Assembly: GCA_001464275.1 (NCBI GenBank)
Contig: LNFL01000179.1
Location: 62,001-126,000, forward strand
Direction: 5' to 3'
Source: Actinobacteria bacterium Ga0077560
GTDB taxonomy: Bacteria > Actinomycetota > Thermoleophilia > Miltoncostaeales > Miltoncostaeaceae
Length of the DNA stretch: 64,000 nt
Program-made: the position numbers and the translations under genes
Shown here: one piece after another, positions 50,092-58,373 of the stretch
How positions within the stretch are numbered: position 1 is the stretch's first letter
Layout of the letters: every line of letters begins with the position of its first letter
The notes under the pieces: model-generated
Database searches by the model: none
Told to the model about the DNA's origin: nothing
What the model saw: only the letters and a program-made list of their open reading frames with translations

Positions 50092-51029
50092 GAGGTCGGG
50101 CCCCCGTCACCGTCGATGCGGTCCGCGGCGATGTACGTGGGTCTGCGGCGGACCTCGTCGTAGATCTTGCCGACGTACTCGCCGACGATGCCGAGGGTGA
50201 CCAGCTGCACGCCGGCCAGCAGCAGGATCACGACGATGAGCGATGCCCAGCCGGGGACCAGTCCGTTCCCGAGGACGCTGCCCACGATCACGAAGAGCCC
50301 TCCGGCGATGGCGATCGCCGCGGAGACGAACCCGAGCATCGTGACCGCGCGGAGCGGGAGCTTCGAGAACGAGACGATCGCGTTCACCGCGCCGGCCGTG
50401 CGGCGGGCGATCGAGTACTTGGTCTCGCCGAGCTCCCGTTCGCGCCGCTCGACCTCCACGGGAACCTGTTTGAAGCCGGCGAACGCCCGCAGCCCGGGGA
50501 AGTACCGGTTGTGCTCCGGCATGGCGTTCAGCGCGTCCACCACGCGGCGGCTCATCAGCGAGAAGGGCCCCGCATCGCGCGGAAGGTCGATGCTCATCAT
50601 GCGCCCCGCGAGCCGGTAGAAGCCGGAGAACGCGGCCCGCAGCAGGACACCCTCCTTGCGCTTCTGCCGGACGGCGTACGCGACGTCCGCGCCGTCCTCC
50701 CATGCGGCGATGAGCTGGAGGACCGCGTCGGCGGAGTCCTGGAGATCGGCGTCCATCACGATGACCGCGTCGCCCACCGCGTTGCGCAGCCCCGCCTCGA
50801 TGGCCGCCTCGTGGCCGAAGTTCCGGGCGAGCGACAGTCCCTGCACCCGCGGGTCCTGCGTCGCCGCGCGGCGAATCGCCCCGACGGTGTCGTCGTGGGA
50901 GCCGTCATCGATGAACAGGAACCGGATCTCGTGCCGGCAGTCCTCGAGTGCTGCGGACACCTGCCGGTGCAGTTCGGGAAGCGATTCCTGCTCGTTGAAG
51001 CAGGGCACCACGATCGAAACCAGGCTCAC
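50088..51029 (-). CDS. GT2 glycosyltransferase, polyprenyl-phosphate type (GtrB-like)
   Basis: 313 residues. GT-A domain: VSIVVPCFNEQESLPELH, FIDDGSHDDT, LARNFGHEAAIEAG, the metal site MDADLQD, then two C-terminal membrane helices (about 225-290) and a VGEYVGKIYDEVRRRP tail typical of GtrB/ArnC/DPM-like enzymes. Transfers sugar from a nucleotide to polyprenyl phosphate on the cytoplasmic side. GTG 51029 is preferred because a TAGCCT box (51070-51065) lies upstream inside the longer frame; an ATG at 51077 is an alternative. Confidence 0.87.
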   Translation of the reverse strand: MSLVSIVVPCFNEQESLPELHRQVSAALEDCRHEIRFLFIDDGSHDDTVGAIRRAATQDPRVQGLSLARNFGHEAAIEAGLRNAVGDAVIVMDADLQDSADAVLQLIAAWEDGADVAYAVRQKRKEGVLLRAAFSGFYRLAGRMMSIDLPRDAGPFSLMSRRVVDALNAMPEHNRYFPGLRAFAGFKQVPVEVERRERELGETKYSIARRTAGAVNAIVSFSKLPLRAVTMLGFVSAAIAIAGGLFVIVGSVLGNGLVPGWASLIVVILLLAGVQLVTLGIVGEYVGKIYDEVRRRPTYIAADRIDGDGGPTS

Positions 51030-51152
51030 GCGCGCCGTCCAGGGGCCGTTGGGAGGGCGGCGGTAGGCTAGCGACATCTGCGACGGTCATCGTCGTGCCG
51101 GTGTCGGCTCCCGGGCGCCCGGCGGGCCGGGGCCGCGGATACCATGCGTGGC
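51030..51152. promoter_or_regulatory. Divergent promoter region, GT2 / methyltransferase
   Basis: TAGCCT (51070-51065, minus strand) lies about 35 nt before the GT2 GTG at 51029. TACCAT (51140-51145, plus strand) lies 7 nt before the methyltransferase GTG at 51153; its last bases also form the ATG at 51144, making that ATG unlikely as the start. Confidence 0.4.
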
Positions 51153-52079
51153 GTGACCGACTCCCGGCCAATCTGCGCGGCGTGCGGATCCGCCCGCACC
51201 GCGGGGACCATCTCGGCGCGCGATCACCGTGAGGGTGTTCCGGGCGTGTACTCGGTGGTGGTGTGCGCGGACTGCGGCTCCGGCCGCACGGATCCGGTCC
51301 CGGACGACCTGGCGTCCGCGTACCCGAGCTCGTACCAGCAGCACAACAGCGCGGCCCTCACCGCCCGCGTCGTGGGCCGGGCGATCACGCGCGCGGCACG
51401 GGGCGGCCCCGCAGGCCGGATCCTGCCGCGGCTCGTGCCCGACGCGGAGCTGGGAGGGCCGGTGCCCGCGGGCACCAGGGTGCTGGACGTGGGGGCGGGC
51501 AACGGCAACGCGGTCCGGGCGCTCGCCGCCGCCGGCGCGCAGGCGCACGGCATCGAACCCGGCGAGAGCGCCGTGGCCGCCGCCCGCGAGGCGGGGACGA
51601 CGACGGTCGTGCAGGGCACGCTGGAAACCTCCCCGCTCGGAGCGGAGCGGTGGGAGATGGTCCGCTTCTTCCACGTGCTGGAGCACGTCCCGGACCCCCG
51701 GGCCACGCTCGCAGCCGCGCATGCCGCGCTCACCCCGGGCGGCCGCCTGGTGGTCGGCGTCCCCAACTTCGGCGGGGCGGCCCGTCGGATGTTCGGCGCG
51801 AGCTGGGACGGGCTGGAGATCCCTCGCCACCTCACGCACTTCACGGCGGCGGGTCTGCGCCACATCCTGGAGGACACGGGTTTCTCGGTGCTGAGCCTTC
51901 GCACCACGCCGCTGTTCGGGGTGCTGCCGGGGACGCTCGACGCACGAACGGCCGGCGGCGGACGGCAGCGTGGATGGGGCAACTCGCTGATCGCGCGGGT
52001 TGCGACCTACCCGGTGGAGGTGGCGCTCGCCGAGCTGCGACTCGGTGACGGGCTGATCGTGGTCGCACGTCCCGCGTGA
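51153..52079 (+). CDS. Methyltransferase with N-terminal zinc ribbon
   Basis: 308 residues. A Cys-pair zinc ribbon (CAACGS, CADCGS) is followed by a class I methyltransferase: VLDVGAGNGNAVRALAAAGA, RFFHVLEHVPDP, LTPGGRLVVGVPNFGG and a C-terminal region (IPRHLTHFTAAGLRHILEDTG). This layout is seen in sugar C- or O-methyltransferases. The GTG at 51153 is chosen from the TACCAT box 7 nt upstream. The stop overlaps the flippase GTG by 4 bp. Confidence 0.82.
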   Translation: MTDSRPICAACGSARTAGTISARDHREGVPGVYSVVVCADCGSGRTDPVPDDLASAYPSSYQQHNSAALTARVVGRAITRAARGGPAGRILPRLVPDAELGGPVPAGTRVLDVGAGNGNAVRALAAAGAQAHGIEPGESAVAAAREAGTTTVVQGTLETSPLGAERWEMVRFFHVLEHVPDPRATLAAAHAALTPGGRLVVGVPNFGGAARRMFGASWDGLEIPRHLTHFTAAGLRHILEDTGFSVLSLRTTPLFGVLPGTLDARTAGGGRQRGWGNSLIARVATYPVEVALAELRLGDGLIVVARPA

Positions 52080-53368
52080 GCGGGGGCTCATCCCGGCGGC
52101 AGATCGGAACGGCGAGCGTCGTCCTGGCGATCGGGCTCGTCGGGTGGAATCTCGGGAACTTCGCGTTCTTCGTGGTGGCCGGCCACGTGCTCGGCCCAGA
52201 GCGCTATGGCTTCGTGGCCGCGCTCCTCGCGCTCGTGGTGGCCGCCTTCGTGCCCCTGAGCGCCTTCCAGCCGGTCGCCGCCAGGCCCTTCGCCGTGGGT
52301 GCCGCGGACGCGCCGGCGCTGGCGCGCCGCGCGATCCGGGCCGCCCTGGTGATCGGCGTCATCGCGCTCGGCACCGCGTCCGCGGTGGTGTGGATCGCGC
52401 GGCTCGTGGTGGAGGACCTCCCGGCCTGGGAGCTCACGCTCACGCTCGCGTCGATCGTCCCCATCGCCCCCATGTTCCTCGCGCTCGGGGTGATGCAGGG
52501 CTCCTCCCGCTTCCGGCCGATCACCGTGACCCTGGTGTTCTGGGGCGCCTCGCGGCCCCTGGCCCTCCTCGTCCTCTCCCCGCTGCTCGACGGCGTGGCC
52601 GCCACCCTGCTGGCGAATCTGGTCGGCACCGCCGCGGCGTACGGCATGGCCGTCGGCTTCACGCGTGCCGCGCTGCGCGGCGGGCAGGCGCCGCCCGGGG
52701 ACGCATGGGCCCGCTTCACGGGGTCACTGGTGGGACCCCTCGTCGGCATGAGCGGGCTCGCCGTGCTGTTCAACGTGGACGTCGTGGTCGCCAAGCTGTT
52801 CGCCGAGCCGCTGGACGCGGGGTACTTCGGGGCGGTGGCCACCCTGGCAAAGGCGGGGGTGGTCCTGGCGCCCCAGGTGCTGGGGATCGCCCTGCTCCCT
52901 CAGGTGGCGGTGCGGGGTGCGGCCGGGCGTGAGGTGGCGTCGCTCGCGGCGCTCATCGTCGGTGCGGCCGTCGCCGTCGGCGCCCTGGGGGTGCTCGTCG
53001 GGGAGGTCGGCTCGCGCTGGATCATGTCGATCTACGGCCAGGACTTCGTGCCGGGCGAATGGATGCTCGCTCCGGCGATCGCCGCGCTGATCCCGCTCGC
53101 GGTGGTCTTCGGGTTGGCGAACTACCAGATCGCCCGCGGGGACGACCGCTATCCCAGGGCGCTGGCCGGCGTCGCGCTGCTCACGGTGGTGGCGCTCGCG
53201 CTGGCGGGTCGCTCGGTCGAGGCCATCCTGGCGATCGAGGCGGCCGCGAGCGTCGCCGCGATCGCCCTCCACGAGGTCATCCACCGCCGCGACGGCAGCG
53301 GCCTATGTCGTGGCGTCCGTCTCGCGTTGGGCCGTGTGCGGCGACAGTCGGCCCGCCCCGAACCGTGA
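52076..53368 (+). CDS. Wzx-like polysaccharide flippase (MOP family)
   Basis: 430 residues, about twelve membrane segments. N-terminal LAIGLVGWNLGNFAFFVVAGHVLGPERYG, later FNVDVVVAKLFAEPLDAGYFGAVATLAK and GLANYQIARGDDR fit oligosaccharide flippases of the MOP superfamily. Would turn lipid-linked oligosaccharide across the membrane. GTG overlaps the methyltransferase stop. Its last 66 bp overlap the convergent GT2 gene. Confidence 0.85.
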   Translation: MSGGSSRRQIGTASVVLAIGLVGWNLGNFAFFVVAGHVLGPERYGFVAALLALVVAAFVPLSAFQPVAARPFAVGAADAPALARRAIRAALVIGVIALGTASAVVWIARLVVEDLPAWELTLTLASIVPIAPMFLALGVMQGSSRFRPITVTLVFWGASRPLALLVLSPLLDGVAATLLANLVGTAAAYGMAVGFTRAALRGGQAPPGDAWARFTGSLVGPLVGMSGLAVLFNVDVVVAKLFAEPLDAGYFGAVATLAKAGVVLAPQVLGIALLPQVAVRGAAGREVASLAALIVGAAVAVGALGVLVGEVGSRWIMSIYGQDFVPGEWMLAPAIAALIPLAVVFGLANYQIARGDDRYPRALAGVALLTVVALALAGRSVEAILAIEAAASVAAIALHEVIHRRDGSGLCRGVRLALGRVRRQSARPEP

Positions 53369-54238
53369 GGCCAGGTACATCGCCTCCGCCGCGACGCTGA
53401 TGACCACCGCCATCACGCGGCCCCGCAGCCCCGGGCGGTGCTTGCGGTAGAAGGGGCCCATCGTGCGGAAGTAGGCGGCGTTCGCCTCGGGCGGGCGCCG
53501 TCCCGCGACGTTCGAGCCGCCGCCGATGTGCACCACGTCGACCGCCGGCCAGTAGTGGACCCGGTACCCGTGTCCGATGACGCGGAGACACAGGTCCATG
53601 TCCTCGGCGTACATGAAGTAGGACTCGTCGAAGCCGCCGACCTCGTCGAGCACGCGGCGCGGCATCAGCATGAAGGCGCCGCTGACGCTCTCCACGTCGC
53701 CCGCCCGGTCCTCGGGCAGGGTGCCGAACGTGTAGCGGGTGGACCGCGGCCCGGTGAGACGGCGGTCGAGGCCCGTGAAGTAGCAGAACGACGACCAGAG
53801 CGTCGGGAAACCGCGCTTGCACCGCCGATCGAGATGGCCGGCGGGATCCACCAGCCGAGGGCTCAGGACCCCGATCCCCGGCTCCGCCCACAGGCGGTCC
53901 AGGCATGCGCGCAGCGACCCCGGGGGGAGGACCGTGTCGGGGTTGAGCACCAGCACGGCCCTGCCGCGTGACCGTGCGATCGCCCGGTTGTTCGCCCGTG
54001 CGAAGCCCAGGTTCTCGGTCAGCGCCTCGACGTCCACCCACGGGAAGCGCTCCCGCGCGGCGGCGACGGTCCCGTCCCGTGAGTCGTTGTCGACCACGAG
54101 CACCTCCATGGCGACGTCGTCCCGCTGCGCCTCGAGGCTCGACAGGCAATCAATGAGCAGCTGCTCGCACCGGTACGAGACGATGACCGCCGAGACGTCC
54201 GGCGAATCTGGCGATGTGTTTTCCGGGGCGGGCGGCAC
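53303..54238 (-). CDS. GT2 glycosyltransferase, rhamnosyltransferase-like
   Basis: 311 residues. VSAVIVSYRCEQLLIDCLSSL, VVDNDSRDGTV, ENLGFARANNRAI, the DxD-type NPDTVLP, and ESVSGAFMLMPRRVLDEVGGFDESYFMYAEDMDLCLR are the blocks of WbbL-like GT2 enzymes. No membrane helices, so it acts at the cytoplasmic face. The GTG start has a TAGGAT box 9 nt upstream. The 3' end overlaps the flippase gene by 66 bp on the other strand. dTDP-rhamnose genes are not in the window. Confidence 0.87.
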   Translation of the reverse strand: MPPAPENTSPDSPDVSAVIVSYRCEQLLIDCLSSLEAQRDDVAMEVLVVDNDSRDGTVAAARERFPWVDVEALTENLGFARANNRAIARSRGRAVLVLNPDTVLPPGSLRACLDRLWAEPGIGVLSPRLVDPAGHLDRRCKRGFPTLWSSFCYFTGLDRRLTGPRSTRYTFGTLPEDRAGDVESVSGAFMLMPRRVLDEVGGFDESYFMYAEDMDLCLRVIGHGYRVHYWPAVDVVHIGGGSNVAGRRPPEANAAYFRTMGPFYRKHRPGLRGRVMAVVISVAAEAMYLASRFGAGRLSPHTAQRETDATT

Positions 54239-54323
54239 GGCCGCAGGATCCTAGTCGCCGAGGGCCGGGAAGTCGGGCCCCGCCCTTCGGAAGCGCAGCG
54301 GAGGGCATGTAGGGTGCTTCGTC
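54239..54323. promoter_or_regulatory. Divergent promoters of GT2 and uORF/flippase-like gene
   Basis: TAGGAT (54253-54248, minus strand) is 9 nt before the GT2 start at 54238. TAGGGT (54310-54315, plus strand) with a possible TTCGGA -35 ends 8 nt before an ATG at 54324, the start of a nine-codon upstream ORF. Confidence 0.4.
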
Positions 54324-54353
54324 ATGCTCCTGCTCGAATGCCCCCGGCGATGA
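54324..54353 (+). CDS. Nine-codon upstream ORF (possible leader peptide)
   Basis: ATG at 54324 begins MLLLECPRR followed by TGA. The ATG is 8 nt after a TAGGGT box (leaderless position), and the TGA overlaps the ATG of the UPF0104 gene as ATGA. Leaderless short uORFs, often with Cys codons, regulate genes by translational coupling in mycobacteria; a similar role here is inference. Confidence 0.4.
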   Translation: MLLLECPRR

Positions 54354-55393
54354 GCGATCTCGCCGCACCGAGCGAGGTTGTCCACCCGCACGTGGAACGA
54401 CCGCAGGTCTCCCGTCGGCAGGTGGCGGCGGCGGTCGCCGGCGGAGTGGTCGGCATCGGCTTCCTGGCGCTCGCCGCGCGCGGCGTGGATCTGCGAGCGG
54501 CGGGCAGCATCCTCGCGAACGCGGACGTCGGTCTCGCGGCGCTCGCCGCGGTGCTCCTGGTGGCCCCGCTCGCGATCATGGGCATCCGCTGGAGGCTGAT
54601 CGCTCGCTCGACGCTGCCGGCGCCGACGTCGGTGTACATCGAGTTGAACTTCGTCGGCGCGGCGCTCAACAACTGCCTTCCCGGTCGGGTCGGGGAGTTC
54701 GCGCGTGCGGTGTCGCTCTCGCGATCGGGACCCGATCGCCGCCCCGTCATGGAGGCGCTCGGGACGGTCATCGCCGACCGGGCCGCCGACGTCGTGTTCT
54801 TCGCGCTGTGCTTCGCCGTGAGCGCCGGCCCGTTCCTGGGTGAGCGCTGGGCGCAGTACGTCGCCGGCGGGGGGATCCTGCTGCTGGTGGTGGCCGTCGC
54901 GGTCATCGTCATCGCCGTCAGGGTCGTCCGCCGCCACCCCACCGGCACCGCGCAGGGCCGCATCCGGCGCCAGCTGATGTTCCTCGCCCGCGGCCTCGCC
55001 GCCGTGCCCGGTACGCGGGTGTGGCTGGCGGCGGGCGCCGTCACCGTCGTCGCGTGGGGCGTGTGGATGCTCGGCATGTACGCCGCGGCCCGGTCGGTCG
55101 GCATCTCGCTGAGCCCGCTCGAGATCACCTTCGCGCTGGCGGTGCTGGGACTGGGCACCGCGATCCCCTCGCTGCCGGGCTTCGTGGGCACCTACCACTG
55201 GCTCACGACCACCTGCCTGGTGGCCTTCGGGGTCGCCCGGCCCGACGCCTTCGCGTTCGCGATCCTCCTCCATGCCCTCTGGTTCGTTCCGATGACGGCG
55301 ATCGGCCTGCCGCTGATGCTGCGGGCCGGGCTCAGGTTCGGGTCCTTCCGCAGGCTGCCCCCAGAGGTCGTCCCCACCGAGGCGCGCGGGTGA
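54350..55393 (+). CDS. UPF0104 / lysylphosphatidylglycerol-synthase TM-region family protein
   Basis: 347 residues, about eight membrane helices. FVGAALNNCLPGRVGEFARAVSL (about residue 105), GTVIADRAADVVFF and LGLGTAIPSLPGFVGTYHW match the flippase-like UPF0104/AglD-type family, which is common in polysaccharide clusters and lipid modification. The ATG at 54350 overlaps the stop of a short upstream ORF. The stop overlaps the next GTG (GTGA). Exact role unknown. Confidence 0.82.
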   Translation: MSDLAAPSEVVHPHVERPQVSRRQVAAAVAGGVVGIGFLALAARGVDLRAAGSILANADVGLAALAAVLLVAPLAIMGIRWRLIARSTLPAPTSVYIELNFVGAALNNCLPGRVGEFARAVSLSRSGPDRRPVMEALGTVIADRAADVVFFALCFAVSAGPFLGERWAQYVAGGGILLLVVAVAVIVIAVRVVRRHPTGTAQGRIRRQLMFLARGLAAVPGTRVWLAAGAVTVVAWGVWMLGMYAAARSVGISLSPLEITFALAVLGLGTAIPSLPGFVGTYHWLTTTCLVAFGVARPDAFAFAILLHALWFVPMTAIGLPLMLRAGLRFGSFRRLPPEVVPTEARG

Positions 55394-56457
55394 GGGTCCT
55401 GGTCACCGGCGGTGCCGGCTTCGTCGGGTCGCGGCTCGTGCGGGCCCTCATCGAGTCCCAGCCCGGCGTGGACGTCACGGCGTTCGACAACCTGCGCCGT
55501 CGTGGCGCCGAGCTCCACGCCATGGACATCCAGCGTCTCGGCGCCCGGTTCGTCCACGGCGATGTCCGTCAGGCGGCGGATGTCGAGGACCTCGACGGCG
55601 CCTACGACCTCATCATCGACGCCGCCGCGGAACCCAGCGTCCACGCGGGCATGACCGGGTCCCCGCGGTACGTGATCGACACGAACCTGGGGGGCACCCT
55701 CAACCTGCTCGAGCTCGCCCGCCGGCGCGGCGGCGCCCTGATGTTCCTCTCCACCTCACGGGTGTACGCGATGGAGGCGCTCCGCGCGCTGGCGGTCACC
55801 GAGGGCGCCACGCGACTCGAGCTCGAGGCCGTGCAGGAGCAGCCCGGTGCCAGCGGCGCCGGGATCACGGAGCGGTTCACGACCGATGGCGCGCGGACCG
55901 TCTACGGGGCCAGCAAGCTCGCATCGGAGTTGCTGGTGCAGGAGTACGTGGCCGCCTTCGGGGTCCGCGCGGTGATCAACCGCTGCGGCGTCCTCGCGGG
56001 CGCCGGGCAGTTCGGCCGCAGCGAGCAGGGCGTCATCGCCCTGTGGGTGGCGAGTCACGTCCTCGGCCTCCCGCTCCGCTACATCGGCTACGGGGGCACG
56101 GGCAAGCAGGTGCGGGACATCCTGCACCCGCTGGACCTCTTCGACCTCCTCATGGCCCAGCTCGCGCGGATCGACGAGCTCTCCGGCTCGGTCTTCAATG
56201 TGGGCGGGGGTCGCGAGGTCTCCGTGTCGCTCCGCGAACTCACCGACCTGAGCCGCGACCGGGCCGGCCGTGAGGTCCCCATCGCGGCGGTGCCCGAGAC
56301 CTCGTCCGTGGACATCCCGGTGTACCTCACCGACCACGCGCGGGTCACGGAGCGGCTGGGCTGGCGCCCGCGCCGCAGCGCGGCCGACATCGTCGGTGAG
56401 ATCGCCGACTGGATCGAGGCCGACGAGGCCCGGTTGCGACCGCTTTTCGGGGGATGA
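55390..56457 (+). CDS. CDP-paratose 2-epimerase-like SDR
   Basis: 355 residues. GGAGFVGSRL (NAD site), FDNLRRRGAELHAMDI, DLIIDAAAEPSVHAGM, FLSTSRVYAMEALRAL, YGASKLASELLVQEY and VINRCGVLAGAGQFG strongly resemble CDP-paratose 2-epimerases (RfbE/Tyv group). The usual substrate is CDP-paratose/CDP-tyvelose; no CDP-sugar synthesis gene is in the window, so the true nucleotide sugar is uncertain. Coupled to the UPF0104 gene. A paralogue follows 49 bp on. Confidence 0.82.
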   Translation: MRVLVTGGAGFVGSRLVRALIESQPGVDVTAFDNLRRRGAELHAMDIQRLGARFVHGDVRQAADVEDLDGAYDLIIDAAAEPSVHAGMTGSPRYVIDTNLGGTLNLLELARRRGGALMFLSTSRVYAMEALRALAVTEGATRLELEAVQEQPGASGAGITERFTTDGARTVYGASKLASELLVQEYVAAFGVRAVINRCGVLAGAGQFGRSEQGVIALWVASHVLGLPLRYIGYGGTGKQVRDILHPLDLFDLLMAQLARIDELSGSVFNVGGGREVSVSLRELTDLSRDRAGREVPIAAVPETSSVDIPVYLTDHARVTERLGWRPRRSAADIVGEIADWIEADEARLRPLFGG

Positions 56458-56505
56458 CGCGCGTGCACCCATCCCGGCACACCAGTTAACGGAGGACGCT
56501 CAGCT

Positions 56506-57582
56506 ATGTCGGTCGCCATCATCACCGGATCGTCCGGGCTCATCGGCAGCGAGACGGCGCGGTTCCTGCACGGCCAGGGCATGGACGTCGTCGGCGTCGA
56601 CAACGACCTGCGCGCCTACTTCTTCGGTGATGCCGCGTCCACGAAGTGGAACGCCGAGCGCCTGGAGCGCGACCTGCCCGGCATCCGGCTCGAGTCGATC
56701 GACATCCGGGACGCCGACGGCATCGACGCGCTGTTCGCCCGGTACGGGTCGCAGATCAGCCTGGTGGTCCACTGCGCGGCCCAGCCGAGCCACGACTGGG
56801 CGGCGCGCGAGCCGCGGACCGACTTCGGCGTGAACGCGGTCGGCACCCTGAACCTGCTCGAGTCGACGCGGGTCCACGCCCCCGAGGCCACGTTCATCCT
56901 GATGAGCACCAACAAGGTGTACGGCGACGCCTCCAACGAGTTCCCGCTCGTCGAGCGCGAAACGCGCTGGGAGCTGGACCCGGCGCACCCCTTCGCCGAG
57001 CACGGCATCGACGAGACGCTCCGCGTCGATCAGTCCAAGCACAGCCTCTTCGGCGCCAGCAAGCTGGCCGCGGACGTCATCTGCCAGGAGTACGGCAGGT
57101 ACTTCGGGATGAACACCGCGGCGTTCCGGGGCGGCTGCCTGACCGGCCCGGCCCATTCCGGCGCCGAACTGCACGGGTTCCTGGCCTACCTGGTGCAGTG
57201 CTGCATCACCGGGCAGCACTACACGGTGTTCGGATACGGCGGGAAGCAGGTCAGGGACAACATCCACTCCCACGATCTGGTCGCCGCGCTCTGGGAGTAC
57301 GCGAAGGCCCCCCGCCCGGGCGCCGTCTACAACATCGGCGGCTCCAGGCATGCCAATTGCTCGGTGCTCGAGGCGATCAGCCTCGCGGAGGAGCTGACCG
57401 GCCGGGAGATGAGCTGGTCGTTGAGCGACGATGCGCGCTCGGGAGACCACATCTGGTGGATCAGCGACGTCCGCCGCTTCCAGGCCGACTACCCCGGGTG
57501 GTCCTACCGCTACGACCTCCGGGCGACGGTCGAGGAGATCGTGGCCGCAGCAAACGAGCGGTACGCGGGCCAGGCGCGGTGA
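56506..57582 (+). CDS. CDP-paratose 2-epimerase-like SDR, second paralogue
   Basis: 358 residues. [71 protein letters not shown] and [16 protein letters not shown] resemble RfbE-type 2-epimerases. It differs from the first in the NAD loop and lacks the RRRGAEL segment. GGAGG lies 10 nt before the ATG. Its stop overlaps the next GT2 start. Related enzymes of the family can also be 4-reductases or dehydratases, so the reaction is a best guess. Confidence 0.78.
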   Translation: MSVAIITGSSGLIGSETARFLHGQGMDVVGVDNDLRAYFFGDAASTKWNAERLERDLPGIRLESIDIRDADGIDALFARYGSQISLVVHCAAQPSHDWAAREPRTDFGVNAVGTLNLLESTRVHAPEATFILMSTNKVYGDASNEFPLVERETRWELDPAHPFAEHGIDETLRVDQSKHSLFGASKLAADVICQEYGRYFGMNTAAFRGGCLTGPAHSGAELHGFLAYLVQCCITGQHYTVFGYGGKQVRDNIHSHDLVAALWEYAKAPRPGAVYNIGGSRHANCSVLEAISLAEELTGREMSWSLSDDARSGDHIWWISDVRRFQADYPGWSYRYDLRATVEEIVAAANERYAGQAR

Positions 57583-58361
57583 AGCTCTCCGTCGTCATCC
57601 CGGCGCACAACGAGTCCGGCCACATCGAGGACACGGTGCGGCTGTTCCACGCGGCCCTGAGCGAGGCCGACATCGATCACGAGATCGTCGTGGTCGACGA
57701 CCACTCGTCGGACGGCACGGGCGACATCGTCCGCCGCATCGGGCAGGACATCCCGCAGGTCCGGGCGGTCGAGAACCACCGCACGGGCGGCTTCGGCCTG
57801 GCGGTGCGCGCCGGGCTGGAGTGCTTCGAGGGCGACGCGGTCGCCGTGGTCATGGCGGACGCGTCCGACTCGCCCGAGGACCTCGTGCGCTTCTGGCGGG
57901 CGATGCAGCAGTCCGGGGCCGACTGCGTGTTCGGCACGCGGTTCTCCGCGGGCGGCCGCACCATCGACTACCCCCGCCCGAAGCTCATCCTGAACCGCAT
58001 CGCGAACACCGGGATCCGCCTGCTGTTCCGGCTCCCGTACGACGACATGACGAACGCCTTCAAGCTCTACCGCCGCCAGGTGGTGGATGGCGCCGGCCCG
58101 CTGGTGAGTCACCACTTCAACCTCACGGTGGAGCTGCCGCTGAAAGCGATCCTGCGCGGCTACTCCTACGCGGTGGTGCCCAACACGTGGACCAACCGCA
58201 AGCACGGCACCTCGAAGTTCAACGTGCAGGAGATGGGGTCGCGGTACGCCTTCATCGTCCTCTACTGCCTGCTCGAGCGCTGGCTCTCCCGGGGTGACTA
58301 CCTCCGGCAGTCCGGTGAGCTCCAGCACGAGCCGATCTACATGGGACGGCGCATCCCGTAG
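57579..58361 (+). CDS. GT2 glycosyltransferase, dolichol-phosphate-mannose-synthase-like
   Basis: 260 residues. [32 protein letters not shown], the acidic site [30 protein letters not shown] and [14 protein letters not shown] match the DPM1-like GT2 group that loads sugars on polyprenyl phosphate. No C-terminal membrane pair, like DPM1. The GTG overlaps the epimerase stop (GTGA), linking the new sugar to this transferase. It converges on the GT39-like gene. Confidence 0.85.
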   Translation: MKLSVVIPAHNESGHIEDTVRLFHAALSEADIDHEIVVVDDHSSDGTGDIVRRIGQDIPQVRAVENHRTGGFGLAVRAGLECFEGDAVAVVMADASDSPEDLVRFWRAMQQSGADCVFGTRFSAGGRTIDYPRPKLILNRIANTGIRLLFRLPYDDMTNAFKLYRRQVVDGAGPLVSHHFNLTVELPLKAILRGYSYAVVPNTWTNRKHGTSKFNVQEMGSRYAFIVLYCLLERWLSRGDYLRQSGELQHEPIYMGRRIP

Positions 58362-58373
58362 CCCGCCCGTCGG

